Assembly: GCA_013140785.1 (NCBI GenBank)
Contig: JABFRZ010000232.1
Location: 1-5,621, forward strand
Direction: 5' to 3'
DNA length: 5,621 bases
Source: Planctomycetota bacterium
Lineage (GTDB): Bacteria; Planctomycetota; UBA1135; GCA-002686595
Shown here: positions 1 through 5,397 of the stretch, piece after piece
Position numbering within the stretch: the stretch's first letter is position 1
Layout: each line of letters opens with the position of its first letter
Notes under the pieces: generated by a model
Seen by the model: the letters and a program-made list of their open reading frames with translations, nothing else
Database searches by the model: none
What the model was told of the DNA's origin: nothing
Position numbers and translations under genes: made by a program

Positions 1-169
1 GCCCGCGCTGTTTTCGGCCGATTGCGCCACGGGGCGAGTGTAGCGGCTGTCTGGCCGAGGGCCGCCCCGCGGCGGATGGCATTCTCCGCCGCGCGCGCCT
101 ACCCTCTCCTGTCCAGGCCTGTTTCTCGGGCCCGTTTTTCAGCGCCCGCGCCGAAGCGCGCGACACCCC
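1..169. other. 5' flank without an assignable gene
   Basis: No gene can be assigned here. All three forward frames are open for part of the stretch. One frame closes with TAG at 41-43 and could be the last 13 codons of an upstream gene, but so short a piece cannot be recognised. On the minus strand an ATG at 82-80 opens a frame to the window edge, which could equally be a divergent gene or chance in GC-rich DNA. The part from about 82 to 140 is pyrimidine-rich on the + strand. No clear -35/-10 pair is visible. The stretch presumably holds the 5' leader of the ligase gene that starts at 170. Confidence 0.3.
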
Positions 170-2077
170 ATGGCCAAGCAGGAGATTCGCGACCGATCCG
201 ACCCGGAGAGCATGCGCGCCTTCATGCGCGCCCTGCTCGAGGACGTGCACGCCCTCGACAAGATGCTGGCCGGCGAGTGGTTCGAGACCGGCATCCGGCG
301 CATCGGGGCCGAGCAGGAGATGTTCCTGGTGGACCGCGGCCTGCGGCCCGCCAACAAGGCGCTCACGTTGCTCGAGGAGCTGCCGCGCAGCCACTTCACG
401 ACCGAGCTCGGGCAGTTCAACCTCGAGCTCAACCTGACCCCGCTCGTGTTCCAGAAGGACTGTCTCGCGCAGCTCGAGCGGGAGCTCGACCAGCGCCTGG
501 CCGAGGTCCGGGGCGTGGCCGAGAAGCACGGCGTCAAGGTGCTGCTCACGGGCATCCTGCCCACGCTCGAGAAGCGTCACCTGGGCCTCGACTCGATGAC
601 GCCGATCCCGCGCTACTACCAGCTCAACCAGATCATGCGCGGGCTGCGCGGGGGCGAGTTCCGCACGTACATCAAGGGCCTCGACGAGTTCCAGTGCAAG
701 CACGACAACGTGATGCTCGAGGCCGCCAACACGAGCTTCCAGCTGCACTTCCAGGTCGGGCCGGGCGAGTTCGCGATGCTCTACAACGTGGCCCAGCTGG
801 CCACCGCGCCGGTCTTGGCCGCGGCCGTCAACTCGCCCGTCTTGCTGCGCCACCGCCTGTGGCACGAGACGCGCGTGGCGCTCTTCCAGCAATCGGTGGA
901 CACGCGCTCCGAGACGCATACCCAGCGCGGCGGGCGCGTGCGCGTGAACTTTGGCGACCACTGGATCGAGGAGTCGATCCTCGAGATCTTCCGCGAAGAC
1001 GTGGCGCGCTACCGCGTGCTGATCGCGACCGAGCTGGAGGAGTCGCCGCTCGCCAAGCTGGCGCGCGGCGAGGCGCCCGAGCTCAAGGCCCTGCGCCTGC
1101 ACAACGGCACGATCTACCGCTGGAACCGGCCCTGCTACGGCCTGGCGGGGGGCAAGGCGCACCTGCGCATCGAGGCCCGCGCCCTGCCCGCCGGCCCCAG
1201 CGTGCTGGACGAGGTCGCCAACGCGGCCTTTTTCTTCGGCCTGATGTGCGCGCTGTCCGACGAGTACGGGGACCCCAAGGACAAGATGCCCTTCGACGAC
1301 GCCAAGGCCAACTTCATGGCAGCCGCGCGCTACGGCCTGCACGCCCGCCTGCACTGGTTCGGCGGGAAGACCGTGGGCGCCGACGAGCTCATCCTGCGCG
1401 AGCTCTTGCCGCTGGCGCGGCGCGGGCTCGAGACGCGCGGCATCGACGCGGGCGACATCACGCGCTACCTGGGCGTGATCGAGCAGCGCGTGCAGAGCGG
1501 GCGCACCGGCGCGCAGTGGATGCTCGACTCGCTCGAGCACATCGAGGGCCAGGGCCGGCCCGACGAGCGCTACCGCGCGCTCGCAGCCGGGATGGTCGCG
1601 CACCAGTGGTCGGGCAAGCCCGTGCACGAGTGGCCCCTGGCGGAGATCGAGAGCTCGGACAACGCGCGCGACAGCTACCGCACGGTGGGGCAATACATGT
1701 CCACCGACCTCTTCACCGTGCATCCCGAGGACCTGATCGACCTGGCCGCGAGCGTGATGGACTGGGAGCAACTGCGCCACGTGCCGGTCGAGGACCACGA
1801 GGGGCACCTGGTCGGGCTCGTGACCCACCGCCAGCTCCTGCGGCAAGTGAGCCAGGGCCAGTCCGGCCGTCCCGTGGCGGTGCGCGAAATCATGAAGCCC
1901 GATCCCATCACGGTGACGCCCGAGACGACCACGATCGAGGCGCTCGACTTGATGCGCGCCAGCAATCTCGGCTGCCTGCCGGTGGTGCAGGACGGCAAGC
2001 TCGTGGGCCTCGTCACCGAATCGGACTTCATCGACGTCTCGGCGCGTCTCTTGGACGAATGGTTGCGACAGGAGTGA
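170..2077 (+). CDS. GCS2-type glutamate-cysteine ligase family carboxylate-amine ligase fused to a C-terminal CBS domain pair
   Basis: This 635-residue protein has two parts. Residues about 40-490 match the GCS2 family (glutamate-cysteine ligase type 2, YbdK-like amidoligases), ATP-dependent enzymes that join an amino group to a carboxylate. Visible family marks are the GAEQE motif at 46-50 (metal/ATP-binding acidic residues), NLELN at 84-88, FQLHFQ at 190-195 with H193, a HNGTIYRWNRP block at 311-321, and an R-x-E-x-R motif (R333, E335, R337) followed by LPAGP. Residues about 505-565 and 570-632 form two CBS repeats, each opening with an M-x-x/D-x-x-T-V-type strand (M510, M575) and ending in a VGLVT strand. 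CBS pairs usually bind adenine nucleotides and control the attached enzyme. The protein looks cytoplasmic: no signal peptide or membrane segment is seen. ATG 170 has no Shine-Dalgarno; an in-frame ATG at 212 with GGAGAG just upstream is an alternative, removing 14 residues that carry no known motif. The substrate is unknown; true glutathione-pathway activity is not implied. The stop overlaps the next gene. Confidence 0.88.
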   Translation: MAKQEIRDRSDPESMRAFMRALLEDVHALDKMLAGEWFETGIRRIGAEQEMFLVDRGLRPANKALTLLEELPRSHFTTELGQFNLELNLTPLVFQKDCLAQLERELDQRLAEVRGVAEKHGVKVLLTGILPTLEKRHLGLDSMTPIPRYYQLNQIMRGLRGGEFRTYIKGLDEFQCKHDNVMLEAANTSFQLHFQVGPGEFAMLYNVAQLATAPVLAAAVNSPVLLRHRLWHETRVALFQQSVDTRSETHTQRGGRVRVNFGDHWIEESILEIFREDVARYRVLIATELEESPLAKLARGEAPELKALRLHNGTIYRWNRPCYGLAGGKAHLRIEARALPAGPSVLDEVANAAFFFGLMCALSDEYGDPKDKMPFDDAKANFMAAARYGLHARLHWFGGKTVGADELILRELLPLARRGLETRGIDAGDITRYLGVIEQRVQSGRTGAQWMLDSLEHIEGQGRPDERYRALAAGMVAHQWSGKPVHEWPLAEIESSDNARDSYRTVGQYMSTDLFTVHPEDLIDLAASVMDWEQLRHVPVEDHEGHLVGLVTHRQLLRQVSQGQSGRPVAVREIMKPDPITVTPETTTIEALDLMRASNLGCLPVVQDGKLVGLVTESDFIDVSARLLDEWLRQE

Positions 2078-3258
2078 GCCCCAGCACCGGCGCGCTGGCC
2101 GACCTGCAGTGTCTGCCGCGCGTCCTGGGCGTGCACCCCGCGCGCGGCGAGGCGCGCGGCACGCTGTTATTCGTGGTGGGCGGAGTACACGGCAACGAGC
2201 CGGCCGGGGTGCGCGCGATCCGCCGCGTGTTCGCCGAGATCGAGCGCCTCGGTCTGAGCGTGCAGGGTCGTGTGGTGGGGCTGATCGGCAACGCGCGCGC
2301 GCTGGCGCAGGGCCAGCGCTACCTGGCCGAGGACTTCAATCGCCTGTGGACCGACGAGCGCATCGAGGCGCTCTCTGACGCGGCCGAGCCAGTGCGCGAT
2401 CCGGAGTCGCTCGAGCAGATCGCCCTGCTCGAGGCTTTCCAAGAGCACCTGGCCGGGAAGTGGGAGCGCGTCGTGCTGTTGGATTTGCACTCGACCTCCG
2501 CCGGCGGCGCGCCCTTCACGATCATCTCGGACACGCTCCAGAACCGGCCCTTCGCCTTCGCCTTGCCGGTGCCGGTCCTGCTCGGGCTAGAGGAGCGCAT
2601 CGAGGGTACCTTGCTGTCCTGGTTCGCCGACCTCGGGCATGTGGCCGTGTGCCTCGAGGGCGGACAGAACGAGCTGCCCTCGACGGTCGAGCACCACACC
2701 GCGGCGCTGTGGCTGACACTGGTGTTCGCCGGCCTCTTGCGCGCCGAGGACGTGCCCGGGTTCGGCGCGCTGCGCGCACGGCTCGAGAACAGCGCCCGCA
2801 ACTTGCCGGCCGTGGTCGAGCTGCGCTACCGCTACGGCATCCCCGCGGGGGCCCAGTTCGAGATGAATCCGGGCTTCCAGAACTTCCAACCGGTACGTCG
2901 CGGCGAGGTCCTGGCGCGCATCGATCCGGGCAGCGGTGTGCGCGACGTGCAGAGCCCGCTCGGCGGGCGCGTCCTGATGCCGCGCTACCAGGCGCTCGGC
3001 GACGACGGCTTCTTCCTCGGGCGCGAGGTGCGGCCCTTTTGGCTGTGGCTCTCGGGTTGGCTGCGACGCTCGGGGCTGGCCTGGCTGCCGCGCGCGCTGC
3101 CGGGCGTGCACAGTGACCCCGACCGCCACGGCGAGCTGGTGGTGGACGGCCGCATCGCGCGCTGGTTCACGGTCGAGCTCTTGCACCTGTTCGGCTACCG
3201 CTGGCGCTCGCGCGAGGGGCGCAGCGTGCGCTTCGTTCGCCGGCGGGACGCGCGGTGA
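2059..3258 (+). CDS. aspartoacylase/succinylglutamate desuccinylase (AspA/AstE) family zinc hydrolase
   Basis: Predicted zinc-dependent amide hydrolase of 399 residues in the M14-related AspA/AstE family, whose members cut N-acyl groups from amino acids (N-acetylaspartate, N-succinylglutamate). The zinc site is intact: H44-x-x-E47 in the GGVHGNEPAG motif and H144 in LDLHST. D92-F-N-R95 matches the substrate-binding Asn-Arg of the family, and E200 in CLEGGQNE matches the catalytic glutamate. Residues about 265-325 look like the family's C-terminal beta barrel, with a SPLGGRVLMPRYQ block and DGFF. A further tail (about 327-399), rich in Trp, Leu and Arg, makes it longer than the usual 320-350 residues. 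The ATG at 2059 overlaps the ligase gene by 19 bases; a GTG at 2074 makes a GTGA overlap with its stop and would give 394 residues. Neither has a well-spaced ribosome site, so translational coupling to the ligase is likely. No signal peptide is seen. The acylated substrate cannot be told from sequence; the partner ligase suggests a glutamyl- or other amino-acid amide. Confidence 0.87.
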   Translation: MVATGVSPSTGALADLQCLPRVLGVHPARGEARGTLLFVVGGVHGNEPAGVRAIRRVFAEIERLGLSVQGRVVGLIGNARALAQGQRYLAEDFNRLWTDERIEALSDAAEPVRDPESLEQIALLEAFQEHLAGKWERVVLLDLHSTSAGGAPFTIISDTLQNRPFAFALPVPVLLGLEERIEGTLLSWFADLGHVAVCLEGGQNELPSTVEHHTAALWLTLVFAGLLRAEDVPGFGALRARLENSARNLPAVVELRYRYGIPAGAQFEMNPGFQNFQPVRRGEVLARIDPGSGVRDVQSPLGGRVLMPRYQALGDDGFFLGREVRPFWLWLSGWLRRSGLAWLPRALPGVHSDPDRHGELVVDGRIARWFTVELLHLFGYRWRSREGRSVRFVRRRDAR

Positions 3259-3262
3259 GACG

Positions 3263-3293
3263 CCGGGCGAGCGCGGGGAAGAAACGCTCGCGG
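3263..3293 (+). other. GC-rich hairpin between hydrolase and epimerase genes
   Basis: A perfect 7-base inverted repeat, GCGAGCG at 3267-3273 and CGCTCGC at 3285-3291, encloses an 11-base loop at 3274-3284. CC at 3263-3264 could add two pairs with GG at 3292-3293 across a 2-base bulge. It begins just after the hydrolase stop and ends 20 bases before the epimerase ATG. No T-run follows, so it is not a standard intrinsic terminator. The purine-rich loop carries GGGGAAG, which resembles a Shine-Dalgarno but is too far (over 30 bases) from ATG 3314. It could stabilise or process a shared transcript, or be chance in GC-rich DNA. Confidence 0.35.
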
Positions 3294-3313
3294 ACGGGCG
3301 TCGAGTGCAGCCC

Positions 3314-4294
3314 ATGAAGGTCCTCGTCACAGGCGGCGCCGGCTTCATCGGCTCGCACCTGTGCGAGCGCCTGCTGGCGCGCCGGGACCAGGTGGTGTGC
3401 CTCGACGACCTTTCCACCGGCCGCGAGCGCAACCTCGCGGCGTGCCGCGCCCGCTCGGGCTTCGAGTTCGTGCGTGGCTCGGTCCTGGACGAGGAGCTGG
3501 TGCAAGAGCTCGTGGGGGGCGTGGAGGGCGTCTTCCACCTGGCCGCGCGCGTGGGCGTGCGGCTGGTGCTCGCGCGGCCGAGCGAGACGCTCGAGGTCAA
3601 CGTGGTCGGCACGCGCCACGTGCTGGACGCGGCCGCGCGCCGCGGAGCGAAGGTGTTGTTCGCCTCCAGCTCCGAGGTCTACGGCCGGAACGAGCACCCG
3701 CCCTTCGCCGAGGACGAGCCCTTGCTCTCCGGTGCGACCAGTGACGCGCGTTGGAGCTACGCGCGTTCGAAGGCGCTGGGCGAGGGTTTGGCCCTTGCGC
3801 GCGCGCGCGAGCAGCGCCTGCCCGTCGTGGTGGTGCGCTTCTTCAACGTGGTCGGCCCGCGCCAGCGTGGCAGCCACGGCATGGTGCTGCCGCGCTTCGT
3901 GCGCGCGGCGCGTTCCGGCGCGCCCCTGGAGATCTACGGCGACGGCCGCCAGACGCGCTGCTTCCTGCACGTCGGGGACGCGCTCGAGGCCGTGCTCGCG
4001 CTGTGGGACGAGCCGCGCGCCTTGGGACAGGTCGTCAACGTGGGCAGCGCGCGCGAGATCGAGATCGGTGCGCTGGCCGAGTGCGTGCGGCTTTCCGCCA
4101 GGAGTACCGCGGGGCTCGTGCACCGGCCCTACCGTCAGGCCTACGGCGTGGAGTTCGACGATTTCCGCCGGCGCGCGCCGGATCTCGCGCGGCTCGAGGC
4201 CCTGATCGGCCGGCGCGAAGTGCGGACGCTCGAGGCGATCGTGGCCGAGCTCCTGGCGCTCCCGGACGTCGCTCCCACGGGCAGCTACGCCTGA
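3314..4294 (+). CDS. NAD-dependent nucleotide-sugar epimerase/dehydratase (extended SDR family)
   Basis: A 326-residue extended short-chain dehydrogenase/reductase acting on nucleotide-bound sugars in the cytoplasm. The N-terminus holds the Rossmann NAD(P)-binding motif TGGAGFIG at residues 6-13, with an acidic pair (DD) at the end of the second strand that favours NAD. The catalytic set is complete: S120 in SSSEVYG, and Y149-x-x-x-K153. NVVGPRQ starting at 178 and the QTRCFLHVGD block at 213-222 are typical of UDP-glucose/UDP-glucuronate epimerases, UDP-xylose synthases and dTDP-glucose dehydratases. The length is normal for the family. Which sugar and which reaction cannot be decided; GalE-like epimerase is my first guess. 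ATG 3314 is chosen because the Rossmann strand starts at once after it; an in-frame GTG at 3305 is the only close alternative. No good ribosome site precedes either. It lies 55 bases after the hydrolase gene and 28 before the acyltransferase gene, so it likely shares a transcript and may serve envelope polysaccharide or glycolipid synthesis. Confidence 0.9.
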   Translation: MKVLVTGGAGFIGSHLCERLLARRDQVVCLDDLSTGRERNLAACRARSGFEFVRGSVLDEELVQELVGGVEGVFHLAARVGVRLVLARPSETLEVNVVGTRHVLDAAARRGAKVLFASSSEVYGRNEHPPFAEDEPLLSGATSDARWSYARSKALGEGLALARAREQRLPVVVVRFFNVVGPRQRGSHGMVLPRFVRAARSGAPLEIYGDGRQTRCFLHVGDALEAVLALWDEPRALGQVVNVGSAREIEIGALAECVRLSARSTAGLVHRPYRQAYGVEFDDFRRRAPDLARLEALIGRREVRTLEAIVAELLALPDVAPTGSYA

Positions 4295-4322
4295 GGGGCG
4301 TGGATGGACGATGTGAGTGCGC

Positions 4323-5159
4323 ATGCTGCGCCTCACGGTCCGGGCCTTGGCTCTATTTGCGCTCTTCGCGCTCGTCCTCCCGCTCGCGCTCGGCGCGCGC
4401 TTGCTCGCCGCAACGGGTTCCGAACGAGTGGCTCTGCGCTTCGCGGCCGGCACCCAGAGGCTGTGGGCGCGCACCCTGCTCGCCTTGCTCGGGGTCGAGT
4501 TCGAGCTCGTCGGCGCACCGCCCCGTGGTGCGTTCCTGATCGTCGCCAACCACCTCTCGTACCTCGACGTCCCGGTGCTGGCGGCGCTCTTCCCGGGTCG
4601 CTTCGTGGCCAAGAGCGAGATCGCGAGCTGGCCCGTATTGGGCCGTTTCGCGGCGCTGGTGGGCACGATCTTCGTGCACCAGAAGCGCACGCGCGACGTG
4701 CTGCGCGTCGAGCGTGAGATGACGCGCACCCTGGCGGCTGGCGTGCCCGTGCTGTTGTTCCCCGAAGGCCACTCGACGCGCGGCGTGGGCATCGACCGCC
4801 TGCACAGCTCGCTGCTCGAGGGCGCGGCCTCGCAGTCGATGCCATGCCTGGCCGTCACGTTGGGCTATGAGACGCCGCTCGATCGCTGGGCCCCGGCCGC
4901 GACGGTGTGCTGGTGGGGCGGAATGGGCTTCTTGCGTCACGCTCGCGGGTTGCTCGCGCTCAGGAGCGTGCGCGCGCGGGTGCGGGTCGCAGAGGCTCCG
5001 CGGCGGGCGGGGGACAGGAAGGCGCTCACGGCGCTCCTCTGCGCGGATCTCTTGGCCGGCTTCGTGCCAGTGCGCCAGGGTCCGATCGCGCCCGACTACC
5101 CTTGGCCGGAGCTTTTCGAGACCCGACCGAAGGAGGGCGAGGCGCTTGGACAGATGTAG
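4323..5159 (+). CDS. PlsC-like 1-acyl-sn-glycerol-3-phosphate acyltransferase (lysophospholipid acyltransferase family)
   Basis: This 278-residue protein belongs to the PlsC acyltransferase family, which moves a fatty acyl chain to lysophosphatidate or a similar lysolipid at the inner membrane. Residues about 5-30 form a hydrophobic segment that probably anchors it to the membrane. The catalytic NHLSYLD box gives H77-x4-D82 (motif I). K97 and the SWPVLG stretch after it match motif II, and FPEGHS at 146-151 matches motif III, where the commoner residue after FPEG is Thr and here it is His. A PCLAVTLGYETP stretch fits motif IV. The C-terminus after about 230 is not clearly assignable. ATG 4323 has GAG five bases upstream; an in-frame GTG at 4317, with GGATGGA about eight bases upstream, would add two residues and is about as likely. 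The acyl donor and true acceptor are unknown; a role in glycolipid, ornithine-lipid or other membrane-lipid synthesis is possible given the sugar enzyme upstream. A candidate terminator begins two bases after its stop. Confidence 0.88.
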   Translation: MLRLTVRALALFALFALVLPLALGARLLAATGSERVALRFAAGTQRLWARTLLALLGVEFELVGAPPRGAFLIVANHLSYLDVPVLAALFPGRFVAKSEIASWPVLGRFAALVGTIFVHQKRTRDVLRVEREMTRTLAAGVPVLLFPEGHSTRGVGIDRLHSSLLEGAASQSMPCLAVTLGYETPLDRWAPAATVCWWGGMGFLRHARGLLALRSVRARVRVAEAPRRAGDRKALTALLCADLLAGFVPVRQGPIAPDYPWPELFETRPKEGEALGQM

Positions 5160-5161
5160 GC

Positions 5162-5222
5162 AGGGCTGAGGCCGCGCCCGAGTTCCTCGCAGGAAGCCTC
5201 GCCCGAGCCCTTCCTTTGTGTG
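5162..5222 (+). terminator. Possible intrinsic terminator after the acyltransferase gene
   Basis: A nested inverted repeat starts two bases after the stop codon. AGGGCT (5162-5167) pairs with AGCCCT (5206-5211), GAGGC (5168-5172) with GCCTC (5196-5200), and an inner hairpin TTCCT/AGGAA (5183-5187, 5191-5195) has a CGC loop. A 5-base bulge (5201-5205) and a 10-base bulge (5173-5182) interrupt it. The tail at 5212-5222 is T-enriched but is not a clean T-run. The position fits the end of the four-gene transcript; the weak tail and bulges keep confidence moderate to low. Confidence 0.4.
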
Positions 5223-5230
5223 CGAGGGGC

Positions 5231-5252
5231 GGGCGCGAGCGGGGTCGCGCTC
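5231..5252 (+). other. Strong GC hairpin in the spacer
   Basis: GGGCGCGA (5231-5238) pairs with TCGCGCTC (5245-5252), eight pairs including one G-U, around a six-base loop. It is followed by AAAAG rather than T's, so it is not a canonical + strand terminator. It might be a second, Rho-assisted or backup stop, a 3'-end stabiliser, or part of the leader of the downstream gene. Confidence 0.35.
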
Positions 5253-5279
5253 AAAAGATGCCTAAGACGTGACCCATGG

Positions 5280-5318
5280 AAGGGGGTGATGGCAATGTTT
5301 TCCGAGTCCCGGACCTAG
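5280..5318 (+). promoter_or_regulatory. Near-perfect Shine-Dalgarno with a 7-codon open frame (possible leader peptide)
   Basis: AAGGGGGTGAT at 5280-5290 differs by one base from the full complement of the 16S rRNA 3' end (AAGGAGGTGAT). An ATG at 5295 lies 8 bases after the G-core, an ideal spacing, and opens a 7-codon frame, MFSESRT, closed by TAG at 5316-5318. An in-frame ATG at 5289 would give MAMFSESRT. It is by far the best ribosome site in the window, yet it does not serve any long gene: the following secreted-protein gene starts 80 bases further on in a different frame. A translated leader peptide or upstream ORF that tunes the downstream gene is possible; chance in a G-rich stretch is the alternative. 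Confidence 0.3.
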
Positions 5319-5397
5319 CCACAGAGCTGCAATTGCCCTGGAATGGGGTCCGCCCTTTTCAGGTCCCCTCGTTTCCCCTGGTTCCCTGACTTCCCCC

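Noticed and set aside
1..43. Possible tail of an upstream gene ending at TAG 41-43
   Set aside because: Only 13 codons are visible and other frames are equally open, so it cannot be supported as a gene.
22..2058. Open frame continuing upstream of the hydrolase through the whole ligase gene in another frame
   Set aside because: It is rich in Arg, Ala, Pro and Gly with no family motif until about position 2130, where the hydrolase begins. Long chance-open frames are usual in DNA of this composition, and the ligase frame shows clear conserved motifs.
2587..3612. 341-codon open frame on the minus strand over the hydrolase end and epimerase start
   Set aside because: It is a composition shadow that spans two well-supported + strand genes and shows no domain.
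3795..3812. Alternating GC run within the epimerase gene
   Set aside because: It encodes an ordinary Ala-Arg stretch in a GC-rich gene and is too short to count as a repeat element.
4304..4717. ATG 4304 with an open frame of 137 codons overlapping the acyltransferase start
   Set aside because: It is Arg/Ala-rich with no motif; the frame starting at 4317/4323 carries H-x4-D and FPEG.
3167..4858. 563-codon open frame on the minus strand across the epimerase and acyltransferase genes
   Set aside because: Its translation is low-complexity Arg/Ala/Ser without recognisable motifs, while the + strand frames carry complete catalytic motifs of two families.
5291..5306. TGGCA...TTCC resembling a sigma-54 promoter
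   Set aside because: The -12 GC dinucleotide is not at the required distance from the -24 GG, so the match fails.
5276..5389. 37-codon open frame (MEGGDGNVF...) in the spacer
   Set aside because: It has no ribosome site upstream; the strong Shine-Dalgarno lies inside it and points to the ATG at 5295 in another frame. No family resemblance.
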